Shown here: positions 35,766 through 45,060 of the stretch, one piece after another
Layout of the letters: each line of letters opens with the position of its first letter
How positions within the stretch are numbered: position 1 is the first letter of the stretch
Assembly (NCBI RefSeq): GCF_014641455.1
Contig: NZ_BMHT01000003.1
Location: 429,921-493,920, forward strand
From: Hymenobacter cavernae
GTDB lineage: Bacteria; Bacteroidota; Bacteroidia; Cytophagales; Hymenobacteraceae
Direction of reading: 5' to 3'
DNA: 64,000 nucleotides
The notes under the pieces: model-generated
What the model was told of the DNA's origin: nothing
Databases searched by the model: none
Seen by the model: the letters and a program-made list of their open reading frames with translations, nothing else
Program-made: the position numbers and the translations under genes

Positions 35766-36776
35766 TTAGAACGTAATAAGAGCTTTCACAAAACCATCGG
35801 GGCGACCCGTCAGGTCCTCAAAAGCTTGCTTGAGGTCACTGAGCGGATAGGTGTGCGTGTATAGCAGGCTAGGTTTCAGCACGCCTTGAGTGACTGCCTC
35901 CACCGCGTCCCGAATGCCCTTCACGTACTCCTGGGCGTCGCGCTCGTGGGCGTTGATGACGTCGAGGCCGCGCCAGTTCCAAAGCTGGATATTCACTTGG
36001 CGCATACCATCCTGGTGAAAACCCGCAATGATGAGGCGCCCGCGCTCCGCCGTAAGTTCGCCGGCTAGGTTCAGCGGCCACTCTTTACCGGTGCATTCGA
36101 TGACCCGCTCGCAGAACGTACCGTCGGTGAGGGTTTTTACTTTCTCGATGATCTGATAGTGGTCATCCATTTTTACCACTTCGTCAGCGCCGCATTTCTT
36201 GGCGATGTCGAGCGAATACTCGCGTTGCGAAACGGCAATGACTCGGGCGCCGGCATGCTTGGCAAGCTGCACGAGCAATGCACCCAAAAAGCCGATACCA
36301 AGGATAGCCACCGCTTGACCCGCCTCGATGTTGCTCCGCCGAAAGATGTTCATCGCACAGCCCAAGGGCTCACCGGGGAAAGGCTGATTGGCTAGCTCGG
36401 ATGGCAACTTCACTACCTTATCGGCGTCGGCTAGGTCGTATTCAGCGTAGGCGTGGTAGGAAAGTGCGGCGACTCGGTCGCCAACAGCTAGGTCGGTTAC
36501 GCCCTCGCCTACCGCATCCACAACGCCCCAACCTTCGTGGCCTGGGTTTCCGGCTTCGATGGGGTAAGAGAACCACTCGCGCCCTTCCCACACCGGAATA
36601 TTGGAGGCGCACAAGCCGCAGCCTTCTAGGCGCAAACGCACTTGGCTGGCTTGTGGCACCGGCAACGTCACTTCTTTTATATCAACGTGTTGCGGCGACG
36701 TAATAACAGCCGCTCGACTCGTAGTTGCTCCTATTTCAGCTGTCGTATTCTGCGCCGCAGAGGGGGTACTTTGCAT
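35766..36776 (-). CDS. Zinc-dependent MDR-family alcohol/polyol dehydrogenase
   Basis: A 336-residue medium-chain dehydrogenase. The catalytic-zinc region is EGCGLCASNIPVWEGREWF with GNPGHEGWGVVDAVGEGV, and the nucleotide site is VAILGIGFLGALLVQLAKHA. The four-cysteine structural-zinc lobe of classical ADHs is missing, as in polyol/threonine dehydrogenase-like subgroups without it. The last base region overlaps the upstream gene's TAA by one base. In this cluster it probably oxidises or reduces a sugar hydroxyl; substrate unknown. Confidence 0.9.
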   Translation of the reverse strand: MQSTPSAAQNTTAEIGATTSRAAVITSPQHVDIKEVTLPVPQASQVRLRLEGCGLCASNIPVWEGREWFSYPIEAGNPGHEGWGVVDAVGEGVTDLAVGDRVAALSYHAYAEYDLADADKVVKLPSELANQPFPGEPLGCAMNIFRRSNIEAGQAVAILGIGFLGALLVQLAKHAGARVIAVSQREYSLDIAKKCGADEVVKMDDHYQIIEKVKTLTDGTFCERVIECTGKEWPLNLAGELTAERGRLIIAGFHQDGMRQVNIQLWNWRGLDVINAHERDAQEYVKGIRDAVEAVTQGVLKPSLLYTHTYPLSDLKQAFEDLTGRPDGFVKALITF

Positions 36777-38827
36777 TAGACTATGGCTACTTTTTGGGTT
36801 GTTTCCTTCTTCTCTTCTATCATCTCCACTGGCAGCAACCTAGGTGCTTCCAGGCCGCGGCTTTCGCACAGCCATGTGTAAAGCTTGGCAACGCCCTGCT
36901 GCACGTTGTGCCTAGGGTACCAGCCGGTGGCCTGTCGGAACTTGCGAATGTCTGACACGTAATAGTGCTGGTCACCGGTGCGCCAATCGCCAAAGGAGAG
37001 CGGAATCTTTTCGCCCTTGTATTCGCCGATGGTATCCAGCAACTCCAGCAAGCTGACGGTATTTGTAACACCACCGCCAATGTTGAAAGCCTGCCCCGAA
37101 AGCTGTGGCATGTACTGCTGAGCGAGCAAGAAAGCGTCAACCAAGTCCTCAACAAACAGGATGTCGCGCACCTGCTTGCCGTCGCCGTAGATGTTGATGG
37201 GCTTGTCTTCAATGGCACGGATAGCGAAGTGCGCCACCCAGCCCTGATCTTCGTTGCCGTATTGGTGCGGCCCGTAGATGCAGCTCATCCGGAATACCAC
37301 AGCCGGCAATCCATACGACCTAGCATAATCAATAACATACTGGTCAGCTGTGCCTTTCGAGCACCCATACGGGCTATGAAAGTCCAGCGGCCGCTGCTCG
37401 CTGATACCGTTGGCTTTGATGTTCTTATCAGTTGGGTGATAGCGCGAGCCGTTTGGCACAAAGTGCAAATCTTCGAGGCCGCCATACACCTTATTGGTGG
37501 AGGTAAATACCAACGGCGGCGGGTTATCCTGCGCCCGAATAGCTTCCAGCACGTTGATAATGCCGCGCGCGTTTATTTCGAAGTCGTTGATTGGCAGGTC
37601 CAACGAAGTCGTAACGGCCACCTGCGCGGCGAAGTGGAACACGGCTTCGGCGTTGTGCATCACGCGCTTCACCGTTTGCAAGTCGCGGATATCGCCCACG
37701 TATACTTCCAGCCGGTCGCCGTAGGTGTCGTGCAGCCACTTCAGGTTCCGCTCCACTCCTTCCCGCACTAGGCTATCGAACACCAGCACCCGCTTGCCAC
37801 TTTCTAGCAGCCGCTTGGCTAGGTTGGTGCCCACAAAGCCAGCACCGCCGGTTATCAGGGTATAAGGCTCACTACCAAAAGAAAAGTCCTGCTTAATGTA
37901 GCTTGGGTTGTAAAGTCCGGCAATGCCGTGTTGCGCCCACAGCCGATACAGCAGCTTGGAAGTGCCATCAGTGTGCTTCAAGCCAAAATGATAAGCTCGC
38001 TCATCAACACCGCCTGTTGTAGGTTGAGCTAGGTCATAGGCGCTGTGCCAATATACTCGGCTAGCCTCCGCCCTGAGCACGCTTCTGAACTCCTGCAACT
38101 GCTTGAATTCGTCGTGTTGCCAAGTCGAGAAACCAGCGGCCGTAATCCACAGCTCAGCCGGACAATTGTGTCGTTCCAGCACCTGGCGCACGGCAGCGAG
38201 GTTAGCTTCCCAGCCATCCCACTGCTGATCGTACACATCGGGGAAGCCGTGAATGCCAACCGCGTCGATGTGCTGCATCACGCCGTGTTCAAACATCGTG
38301 TGCAGCCAGTTTGGGTCGACGGGGCTCATACCACCTAGCACGGTTTTCTTGCCGCGCTGCTTCGCCCAGTAAGCTGCGCCACCTACCATTTCGGCAAACT
38401 TAAACCAGCCGAAATCAAGCGTGAAGTCGTACTCGGCGCGGTTGTTTGGTTCATTCCACAGTTCCACCCACTCGAAGTGCTCCCCTAGTTCGGTAATGAA
38501 TATATCTAGGAAGTCGGCGTACTGTTTGGGCTGCACCAACGGCGCAGCGGTTTTGGGGCGCACGCCCAGCGAAGGCGGCGTCTGTGAGAAGCAAGGCAAT
38601 ACCTTCACTTCTTTCGCGAGGGTTGGCAACAGCCACTGGTACCACTCCCGTCCGCCTTCTGCATAAAAATCAGCCCAGGAGACGCCGGTACGTAATTCCG
38701 TGACGCCAAGCTCCTTCAAATCACTTAGCACTTGCGTAACACGCTCGTACTTACCCGGCTGAAACCATTCTACAATGCCAATAAGAGGATGACTTTCCTT
38801 TTGCTCTGCGGTTACAGAATTATTCAT
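36776..38827 (-). CDS. Fusion: clan GH-A glycosidase-like domain (nucleophile lost) + CDP-paratose 2-epimerase-like SDR
   Basis: A 683-residue two-domain protein. Residues about 15-310 form a GH39/GH5-like TIM barrel (IGIVEWFQPGKYERVTQVLS, WVELWNEPNNRAEYD with acid/base E126). On strand 7, where clan A enzymes carry the nucleophile in a TE-G motif, this protein reads LWITAAGFSTW with Ala at 230, so the glycosidase is probably inactive and may bind sugar instead. Residues about 322-665 are an extended SDR (TGGAGFVGTNLAKRL; AAQVAVTTSLDLPINDFEIN; FTSTNKVYGG; SPYGCSKGTADQY; RMSCIYGPHQYGNEDQGW) closest to CDP-paratose/tyvelose 2-epimerases. No frameshift or stop lies between the domains. Confidence 0.88.
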   Translation of the reverse strand: MNNSVTAEQKESHPLIGIVEWFQPGKYERVTQVLSDLKELGVTELRTGVSWADFYAEGGREWYQWLLPTLAKEVKVLPCFSQTPPSLGVRPKTAAPLVQPKQYADFLDIFITELGEHFEWVELWNEPNNRAEYDFTLDFGWFKFAEMVGGAAYWAKQRGKKTVLGGMSPVDPNWLHTMFEHGVMQHIDAVGIHGFPDVYDQQWDGWEANLAAVRQVLERHNCPAELWITAAGFSTWQHDEFKQLQEFRSVLRAEASRVYWHSAYDLAQPTTGGVDERAYHFGLKHTDGTSKLLYRLWAQHGIAGLYNPSYIKQDFSFGSEPYTLITGGAGFVGTNLAKRLLESGKRVLVFDSLVREGVERNLKWLHDTYGDRLEVYVGDIRDLQTVKRVMHNAEAVFHFAAQVAVTTSLDLPINDFEINARGIINVLEAIRAQDNPPPLVFTSTNKVYGGLEDLHFVPNGSRYHPTDKNIKANGISEQRPLDFHSPYGCSKGTADQYVIDYARSYGLPAVVFRMSCIYGPHQYGNEDQGWVAHFAIRAIEDKPINIYGDGKQVRDILFVEDLVDAFLLAQQYMPQLSGQAFNIGGGVTNTVSLLELLDTIGEYKGEKIPLSFGDWRTGDQHYYVSDIRKFRQATGWYPRHNVQQGVAKLYTWLCESRGLEAPRLLPVEMIEEKKETTQKVAIV

Positions 38828-38867
38828 GTTCTTATCCTTCAGTATTTTAGAAGAAGCATTGCTTGCA

Positions 38868-39986
38868 TTAAACCGTCAGGCCGCGAGCTGCTAGCTCAGC
38901 GCTAGCCTCGTTGACACGGTCGTAAGCAATTTGCCCTTCTAACCAAGAAGCTAGCTCTTCCAGGCCACTATTGAATTCTACCTGCGGATAAAAACCTAGC
39001 TTTTCCTTGGCGAGGGAGATGTCGGCGTAGCAATGACGAATGTCGCCGACGCGGTACTTACCCGTAATCTGGGGCATCAGGTCTGCCTTGTCTAGCACCT
39101 TTGCAAGCCGCTCCGATATTTCGCTGATGGTATAGTTATTACCACTTCCCACGTTGAATACCTGGCCATTAGCTTCGTCTTTCTCCAAAGCTAGGCGGCA
39201 AGCCAAGGCCACATCGCGCACGTGCACAAAGTCGCGCTGCTGCTGCCCATCCTCGAAAATCATCGGCGCATTGCCGTTGAGCAGGCGCGAAGCAAAAATA
39301 GCTAGCACTCCCGTGTACGGGTTTGAAAGCGCCTGCCGCGTGCCATACACGTTGAAAAAGCGCATGGCAACGGTCGGAATATTATAAGCGCGCCCCACCA
39401 TCAGACTCATGCGCTCTTGGTCGTATTTCGACAGTGCGTACACCGACGACAGGCACGGCAACTTTGTTTCGTTGGTCGGAATAGGTTGCAGCGTCTGCCC
39501 CTTGGCGTCAAGAAGCTCCCAATTACCTTCTTTCAACTGCTCCAGCGGGCGTTCAGTAGCCATTATTTGCTTACCGGCCGCGTTTTTATAAAGTCCTTCG
39601 CCATAGATGCTCATGCTGCTAGCTACGATTAGCTTCTTCACTGGCTTCTTAATCAGAGCCTCCAGCAGCACGGCAGTTCCGACGTTGTTAACTTCGGTGT
39701 ACTCTTTGATTTCGTACATGCTTTGGCCCACTCCCACCATTGCGGCGAAGTGAAAAACTGCCTCTACACCTTCCAAAGCACGCTCTACAGCTTCTGGGTC
39801 GCGAACATCACCCACTATCAGCTCCACGTCTTCGTGCAAGTAATCGGGTCGTACACAATCTTTTCCGTGCACTTGCTCCGACAGATTATCCAAGGCTCTT
39901 ACCGCGTATCCATGGTTTAGCAACTCATCTGCTAGGTGTGATCCAATGAAGCCAGCTCCACCAGTTATCAGGACTGTTTGTTTCAT
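38868..39986 (-). CDS. NAD-dependent sugar-nucleotide epimerase/dehydratase (dTDP-L-rhamnose 4-epimerase-like)
   Basis: A 372-residue extended SDR: MKQTVLITGGAGFIGSHLAD, LSEQVHGKDCVRPDYL, AAMVGVGQSMYEIKEYTEVN, VASSMSIYGEGLYKN, catalytic VYALSKYDQER, and MRFFNVYGTRQALSNPYTGV. The QVHG and GVGQSMY segments resemble dTDP-L-rhamnose 4-epimerases, suggesting a deoxysugar nucleotide as substrate; that is inference. I use the ATG at 39986, since the longer frame to 40034 adds residues unlike the family. First gene of the saccharide operon. Confidence 0.9.
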   Translation of the reverse strand: MKQTVLITGGAGFIGSHLADELLNHGYAVRALDNLSEQVHGKDCVRPDYLHEDVELIVGDVRDPEAVERALEGVEAVFHFAAMVGVGQSMYEIKEYTEVNNVGTAVLLEALIKKPVKKLIVASSMSIYGEGLYKNAAGKQIMATERPLEQLKEGNWELLDAKGQTLQPIPTNETKLPCLSSVYALSKYDQERMSLMVGRAYNIPTVAMRFFNVYGTRQALSNPYTGVLAIFASRLLNGNAPMIFEDGQQQRDFVHVRDVALACRLALEKDEANGQVFNVGSGNNYTISEISERLAKVLDKADLMPQITGKYRVGDIRHCYADISLAKEKLGFYPQVEFNSGLEELASWLEGQIAYDRVNEASAELAARGLTV

Positions 39987-40656
39987 ACGTGTTTTGTTGG
40001 TTGTGTAAGGGGTCGGTAGTAAAAGTAGGATCACTCACGGGCATCAGCATACTTCTAAGCATCAATGTAGCTGATAAGTATGTTATTCACCCGCTTCGCA
40101 AGGGACTTAGAGGCGCAAAATCTCTTTTTTGGTACCTGCTGGCGGGTGAGCAGGTTTATCATCTGCTTGAAAAACGTATCTGGCAGGTGTAGGCAAGGTG
40201 ATACTTAGGCAACAGATCTGAGTGGCAGTCGATGCACTAGCTGCCGATTGGGCAGTTATAAATACCTCAGCACGAATAGCCGTGTTAAATAGAAACGCTG
40301 ACTGATTTCCAGTTAATGAAAGTTGCACTAAACCTCTTTGAAATTGTTCCCTTCTTGATAAAAGAAATAAAACGTGAGCTAAACTAGTAGGGTTGTAGAA
40401 GAAGATGCTTGGAAGTTACACGACATCCCTGAAAATGCTAATGCGCGATGCCATGCTAGCTCAACAGTAGCAGAGCCGCCTGGAGCAAACCGCTTGACGC
40501 ATTGCATTTTTGCTTTCTTGCTTCGTGATAATGCCAAATCACTTTGGCATTATCAGAGGAATCTAAATTTTTTAAAATTGATCTTAAATAACAGCAAGTC
40601 ACGCAGGGTATTTGCTCTGGGCTTATTTGCATACCGCAACCGACTTGCCTGCCGCT
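39987..40656. other. Intergenic region upstream of the saccharide cluster
   Basis: About 670 bp with no convincing gene. Short open frames (for example at 39989-40192 plus, 40107-40328 minus, 40456-40749 minus) have no family features. It should contain the saccharide operon promoter on the minus strand, although I found no clear TAnnTTTG box. It also carries the perfect palindrome at 40526-40555. Confidence 0.55.
40526..40555. promoter_or_regulatory. Perfect 13-bp-arm palindrome upstream of the small DW-motif gene
   Basis: Arms TGATAATGCCAAA (40526-40538) and TTTGGCATTATCA (40543-40555) around TCAC. A related imperfect copy lies just past the same gene at 41095-41118. It is followed by no U-run, so it is a candidate operator or element end as much as a terminator. 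Confidence 0.6.
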
Positions 40657-41088
40657 TTGATACCTGTTCTCTACGCCCGCTCTCCTAAAATCCCTCATTT
40701 TACGAACGCTGTAGGCAGTATATACTACTGCTCGCAGGGCTATATACAACTAACCTGGAGTTCAGAACGCATCCAGTTAACCGAGTTGCAAGTTTTCTAC
40801 GAGCAGACGTTATCATTATTGGACAGTACAAACTCGCGTAAGATCTTATCTGAGCACGGTCAACGTCAGCCACTACCAGCGGCGGCTCAGCACTGGCTCA
40901 CCCACGACTGGATTCCGCGTGCCATAAAGCAGGTACGTGTCGAATACTGCGCCATTGTAGATGGCAGCAACCCAATGCATCGTTTGTCGACCCAAACAGT
41001 AATCATGCAAGCTCCCGCCGAGTTTGTTTTTAAGCGCTTTGCTACCAGCGTAGAAGCAGAAGCTTGGCTTGGCAGTTTACCAAACTAG
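40657..41088 (+). CDS. Small protein of unknown function, paralogue of the gene at 57213
   Basis: About 143 residues, soluble, no signal peptide. The start is uncertain: in-frame TTG codons exist at 40612, 40645 and 40657, and 40657 matches the N-terminus of the paralogue best. Shared with it are RKILSEHGQRQPLPAAAQHW versus NRILSDHQLRAPLMPDDQRW, then DWIPRA versus DWVPRA, and a C-terminal FATSVEAEAWL versus FDDLHLAERWL. The overall alpha/beta pattern recalls STAS/SpoIIAA-like domains, but I do not recognise a family. Similar genes are scattered in Hymenobacter-type genomes, as far as I remember. No nearby partner. Confidence 0.65.
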   Translation: MIPVLYARSPKIPHFTNAVGSIYYCSQGYIQLTWSSERIQLTELQVFYEQTLSLLDSTNSRKILSEHGQRQPLPAAAQHWLTHDWIPRAIKQVRVEYCAIVDGSNPMHRLSTQTVIMQAPAEFVFKRFATSVEAEAWLGSLPN

Positions 41089-41094
41089 CCCTCG

Positions 41095-41118
41095 TAATGC
41101 CAAAGATATTTGACATTA
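41095..41118. repeat. Imperfect copy of the 40526 palindrome
   Basis: Arms TAATGCCAAA (41095-41104) and TTTGACATTA (41109-41118) differ by one base from a perfect palindrome. The left arm is identical to the inner part of the palindrome at 40526-40538. The two palindromes bracket the small gene at 40657-41088. Confidence 0.55.
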
Positions 41119-41150
41119 GCAACCTCTATTAAGCTAAAAACAAAACACAA

Positions 41151-41185
41151 AAAAACCGCTTAGCCAAATTGGCTAAGCGGTTTTT
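41151..41185. terminator. Bidirectional terminator after rplT
   Basis: Perfect 15-bp arms AAAAACCGCTTAGCC (41151-41165) and GGCTAAGCGGTTTTT (41171-41185), with A and T runs at each end. It serves the rplT operon on the minus strand and the small gene on the plus strand. Confidence 0.9.
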
Positions 41186-41204
41186 TTATCAGCGTACGTT
41201 AAAG

Positions 41205-41549
41205 CTATTTGATCTTCTCCACAATGCCGCGGAAAGCTTCTGGGTGATTCAAAGCTAGATCAGCCAGAACTTTACGGTTCAGGTCGATGCCAGCTCTTTT
41301 CAAGCCGCCCATAAACTGCGAGTAAGACAAACCATGCTCGCGGGCGCCGGCGTTGATACGCTGAATCCAAAGAGCGCGGAACTCACGCTTCTTGGTCTTA
41401 CGGTCGCGATAGGCATAGAGCAGGCCTTTCTCGACTGCGTTCTTAGCAACGGTCCAAACATTTTTGCGACGGCCGAAATAGCCCTTCGCCAACTTCATTA
41501 CTTTCTTGCGACGGTGGCGCGAGGCCACGTGATTGACGCTTCTTGGCAT
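41205..41549 (-). CDS. rplT: 50S ribosomal protein L20
   Basis: A 114-residue RNA-binding ribosomal protein needed for early large-subunit assembly. It starts [20 protein letters not shown] and contains [20 protein letters not shown] and [20 protein letters not shown], as in other L20 proteins. It is the last gene of infC-rpmI-rplT, 135 bp after rpmI, ahead of a strong terminator. Confidence 0.98.
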   Translation of the reverse strand: MPRSVNHVASRHRRKKVMKLAKGYFGRRKNVWTVAKNAVEKGLLYAYRDRKTKKREFRALWIQRINAGAREHGLSYSQFMGGLKRAGIDLNRKVLADLALNHPEAFRGIVEKIK

Positions 41550-41684
41550 AACCTACTTTTTTTGGCGACCGGTGACAAGCTTGTCTTATAAACCGGGCAC
41601 CTGGTTAAAAAATTAAATGACTGAACTACTAATTGTAGAAGTATTACCTAGGGTTAAATAAGTAACCTTCAGAAGTTGAGTCAT

Positions 41685-41879
41685 TTAGATATTCAGCATA
41701 TCCTTCACACGGTTCATGTCAGCCGAACTAACCAAGGTTACGTGTGTCAAAGCACGCTTCTGCTTAGTCGTCTTCTTCGTGAGGATGTGGCTTTTGAAGG
41801 CGTGCTTCCGCTTCACCTTGCCCGAGCCGGTGAGCGTAAACCGCTTCTTAGCACCGGATTTCGTCTTTACTTTTGGCAT
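41685..41879 (-). CDS. rpmI: 50S ribosomal protein L35
   Basis: A 64-residue basic ribosomal protein, [20 protein letters not shown] ... [17 protein letters not shown]. The ATG at 41879 is the family start; an open frame reaching to 41993 would add residues overlapping infC and is not real. Lies between infC and rplT. Confidence 0.97.
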   Translation of the reverse strand: MPKVKTKSGAKKRFTLTGSGKVKRKHAFKSHILTKKTTKQKRALTHVTLVSSADMNRVKDMLNI

Positions 41880-41946
41880 TGTGGTATAAATTGAGAAAAA
41901 GGAAATGCTTTTGGAGTAAGCCAACGTAAGAAGCAGGGCAATAATT

Positions 41947-42576
41947 CTATTGAGCTTCCTTTGGTTGAGCTTCTTTAGGAGCTGGGGCTGCATCCTTAGG
42001 AGCAGCAGGCTTCGGCTTGGCCGTGGCTACAGCTACTTTAGGCGCCAGATACAGGAACATCCGCTTGCCTTCGAGTTTAGGAAGCTGCTCTACTTTTGCT
42101 AAGTCTTCCAAAGCCTGAGCAAATTTGAGGAGTAGAATCTCGCCGCGCTCTTTGAACACAATCGAGCGACCTACGAAGTGTACGTATGCCTTGATCTTAG
42201 CACCTTCTTTCAGGAACTCCTGCGCATGCTTGAGCTTGAAGGCGAAATCGTGCTCGTCGGTGTTAGGACCAAAACGAATTTCTTTAACGACCACTTTCGT
42301 GGCCTTTGCCTTCATTTCACGGGTGCGCTTTTTCTGCTCGTATTTGAATTTCGAGTAATCAATGATGCGACACACCGGTGGCACGGCGGTGGGTGAAATC
42401 TCTACCAGGTCAAGGTTTTGCTCCTGAGCCATGCGTCGGGCTTGGTCAATGGAGTAAACGCCCTGTTCGATGTTTTCACCGACTAAGCGTACTTCACGAG
42501 CCGTGATCTTCTGGTTGATCTTGAACGGCTCCTCCACCTGAGTACGGGGAACGTAGCGACGATTCGGAGTTGCTAT
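41947..42576 (-). CDS. infC: Translation initiation factor IF-3 with probable AUA start
   Basis: IF-3 checks the start codon and keeps ribosomal subunits apart. The N-domain is [20 protein letters not shown] and the C-domain [20 protein letters not shown], with an Ala/Pro/Lys-rich tail. The first standard start (GTG 42537) would remove the conserved [12 protein letters not shown] lead-in. Thirteen codons upstream is ATA (42576-42574), preceded at about 9 nt by AAGGAG, one of the few good Shine-Dalgarno sequences in the window. No ATG, GTG or TTG lies in frame just upstream. infC genes elsewhere use AUU/AUC/AUA so that IF-3 represses itself, so AUA is the best reading. Length is then 209 residues. 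Confidence 0.85.
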   Translation of the reverse strand: MATPNRRYVPRTQVEEPFKINQKITAREVRLVGENIEQGVYSIDQARRMAQEQNLDLVEISPTAVPPVCRIIDYSKFKYEQKKRTREMKAKATKVVVKEIRFGPNTDEHDFAFKLKHAQEFLKEGAKIKAYVHFVGRSIVFKERGEILLLKFAQALEDLAKVEQLPKLEGKRMFLYLAPKVAVATAKPKPAAPKDAAPAPKEAQPKEAQ

Positions 42577-42910
42577 GAGTTGGGTCTCCTTCTGAAAGGT
42601 GAACAGATAATTTAATTTGAAGCTAGGATAACCAGTAAACCAGCCATCCTAATCAGCGGGCAAATATCCGGCTTTTTTTGCAATCTAAAAAAGCCGCTAT
42701 ATAAAATTGCCTTAGAACATGACAATTAGATTCTGGCTCATACGCAACAAGTTAAGCATTCAAGCTAGCTTTTACGCTGAATTTCCATTCTCTACGACAA
42801 GTAAGCCTGCCGTCTGTTTCCTAATACAAACGGCAGGCTTACCGGTTTTGTTAGATTTTGCTGGTAAATGCTTGCTGGCGGCAGGCTGCGTTTACACAAA
42901 ATCAAGATGC
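42577..42910. other. Intergenic region between thrS and infC
   Basis: About 330 bp without a gene. It contains the infC ribosome-binding site and AUA start at its left edge and the hairpin at 42801-42842. I see nothing else, and no T-box-like leader. Confidence 0.6.
42801..42842. terminator. Hairpin downstream of thrS
   Basis: Perfect 13-bp arms GTAAGCCTGCCGT (42801-42813) and ACGGCAGGCTTAC (42830-42842) with partial further pairing inside. It lies about 70 bp beyond the thrS stop. No clear U-run follows on the minus strand, so it may attenuate rather than fully terminate transcription into infC. Confidence 0.6.
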
Positions 42911-44863
42911 TCAGGCAACAACTTTGCCCTCCATCATGTCTGCTACTTGGCCCTGGAAGCTACGCACAAAGGCGTCAATGGGTATACTGCCTACATCACC
43001 TTCGCCATGCTTACGCACGGAAACGATGCCGTTTTCCTGCTCCTTCTCCCCTACAATGAGCATGTAAGGAATCTTGGCAATTTCAGCATCACGGATTTTG
43101 CGGCCGATTTTCTCGTCGCGATTATCCATGCTGCCGCGCAGCTCAGCCTGTATCAGGCGGTCGTACACTTGCTGAGCGTAGTCTTGGTACTTCTCCGAAA
43201 TCGGGAGTACGGCAAACTGCTCGGGCGAGAGCCACAGCGGAAAATTGCCGGCACAGTGCTCGATGAGGACTGCCACAAAACGCTCTAGCGAGCCGAACGG
43301 CGCCCGGTGCAGCATCACGGGGCGCTGCCGCGAATTATCAGGGGCTACGTACTCTAGCTCGAAGCGCTCGGGCAGGTTATAGTCGACCTGGATGGTACCG
43401 AGCTGCCACTTACGACCTAGGGCATCGCGTACCATGAAGTCGAGCTTCGGACCATAGAAGGCGGCTTCGCCTAGCTCCGTTACGGTGGGCAGCCCCTTCT
43501 CAGCGGCGGCCTCCTGGATAGCCGTTTCAGCCAGCGCCCAATTCTCATCGGTGCCGATGTATTTGGCTTTGTTCTCAGGGTCACGCAGCGATATTTGCGC
43601 CGTATAATCCTCGAAACCTAGGGCACGAAACACATAGAGTACGAGGTCGATAACCTTCGTAAACTCTTCTTTTACTTGATCTGGGCGGCAGAAGATGTGC
43701 GCATCATCCTGGGTGAAGCCACGCACGCGCGTCAGACCGTGCAGCTCGCCGCTTTGCTCGTAGCGATACACCGTACCAAACTCCGCCAGGCGCAACGGCA
43801 GGTCGCGATACGAGCGGGGCTTGGTCTTGTAGATCTCGCAGTGGTGCGGGCAGTTCATCGGCTTGAGGAAGAACTCCTCGCCGGGGTTTGGCGTCTTGAT
43901 GGGCTGAAACGAATCAGCGCCGTACTTTTCGTAGTGGCCACTGGTTACGTACAGCTCTTTGGACCCAATATGCGGTGTCACTACGGGTAGGTAGCCGGCC
44001 TTCACCTGGGCTTTGCGCATGAACTGCTCCAGCCGCTCACGAAGGGCCGTGCCTTTGGGCAGCCACAGCGGTAGTCCTGCGCCCACTTTCTCCGAAAACG
44101 CGAACAGTTCCAGCTCCTTACCTAGCTTGCGGTGGTCGCGGCGCTTGGCCTCTTCCAGCTTTTCGAGGTACTCGGCCAGCTCCTTGGCTTTGGGGAAAGT
44201 AATGCCGTAAATGCGGGTCAGCTGCTTGTTCTTTTCGTCGCCGCGCCAGTAAGCACCGGCAACGTTCATCAGCTTTACCGCTTTAATGGAGCTGGTATCA
44301 GGTAGGTGCGGTCCGCGGCAGAGGTCCGTAAAATCGCCTTGGGTGTAGAAGGTGATCTGGCCGTCTTCCAGGTTCTGGAGCAGATCGAGCTTGTACGGGT
44401 CGCCTTTTTCTTCAAAGTAGGCAATAGCCTCATCTTTTGGCACTTCGCGGCGCACGTACTGGCTTTTCTTCCGGGCCAGCTCTACCATTTTCTGCTCGAT
44501 CTTTGGGAAATCATCCGTCGAAATCGTGCGGCCTTCACCTAGGTCGATGTCGTAGTAGAATCCATTTTCAATGGCCGGACCAATACCTAGCTTCACGCCT
44601 GGATACAGTGCCTCCAAAGCTTCGGCCAGCAAGTGGGCCGAGGAGTGCCAGAAAGTAGCTTTGCCGGCCGGATCGTTCCAGGTCAGGATTTCTACCTTGG
44701 CATTTTCCGTAATTGGGCGAGCTAGGTCGCGAACCTCGCCGTTTACGCGCACGCCTAAAGCGTTGCGGGCCAGGCCTTCGCTGATGCTGGCAGCCACATC
44801 ATAGCCCGATGCACCGGCTTCGAACTGGCGCACGGAACCGTCGGGGAGCGTAATATCAATCAT
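42911..44863 (-). CDS. thrS: Threonyl-tRNA synthetase
   Basis: A 650-residue class II aminoacyl-tRNA synthetase of full length. In order: an N-terminal TGS domain ([20 protein letters not shown]), an editing domain with [17 protein letters not shown], the catalytic core ([38 protein letters not shown], and the C-terminal motif [20 protein letters not shown]), and an anticodon-binding domain ([19 protein letters not shown]). The order thrS-infC-rpmI-rplT is widely conserved among bacteria, so the gene may also help supply this operon. Confidence 0.98.
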   Translation of the reverse strand: MIDITLPDGSVRQFEAGASGYDVAASISEGLARNALGVRVNGEVRDLARPITENAKVEILTWNDPAGKATFWHSSAHLLAEALEALYPGVKLGIGPAIENGFYYDIDLGEGRTISTDDFPKIEQKMVELARKKSQYVRREVPKDEAIAYFEEKGDPYKLDLLQNLEDGQITFYTQGDFTDLCRGPHLPDTSSIKAVKLMNVAGAYWRGDEKNKQLTRIYGITFPKAKELAEYLEKLEEAKRRDHRKLGKELELFAFSEKVGAGLPLWLPKGTALRERLEQFMRKAQVKAGYLPVVTPHIGSKELYVTSGHYEKYGADSFQPIKTPNPGEEFFLKPMNCPHHCEIYKTKPRSYRDLPLRLAEFGTVYRYEQSGELHGLTRVRGFTQDDAHIFCRPDQVKEEFTKVIDLVLYVFRALGFEDYTAQISLRDPENKAKYIGTDENWALAETAIQEAAAEKGLPTVTELGEAAFYGPKLDFMVRDALGRKWQLGTIQVDYNLPERFELEYVAPDNSRQRPVMLHRAPFGSLERFVAVLIEHCAGNFPLWLSPEQFAVLPISEKYQDYAQQVYDRLIQAELRGSMDNRDEKIGRKIRDAEIAKIPYMLIVGEKEQENGIVSVRKHGEGDVGSIPIDAFVRSFQGQVADMMEGKVVA

Positions 44864-45060
44864 ATTGAGAGGTTACTAAAAACAAGCACAGGCCCGCAAG
44901 TTAGCAGCTTAGGGCGGATTTTGAGGAAGCAAAACAAGCTTGATGCTTAGAGCTCTGGCCTTGCTAGGTTTCTAACAGAGAGGACAGGCCTAGAAATTCC
45001 CAAAAAGCTAAACAGTAACTGTTGGCAGTTTCTTAGTGCATTAGGTATTCGAGGGATACT

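Noticed and set aside
39989-40328. Short open frames upstream of the saccharide cluster
   Set aside because: They overlap on both strands, lack any known motif, and have unlikely starts.
44864-45060. T-box or other riboswitch upstream of thrS
   Set aside because: No specifier loop, no T-box sequence and no terminator/antiterminator pair could be found.
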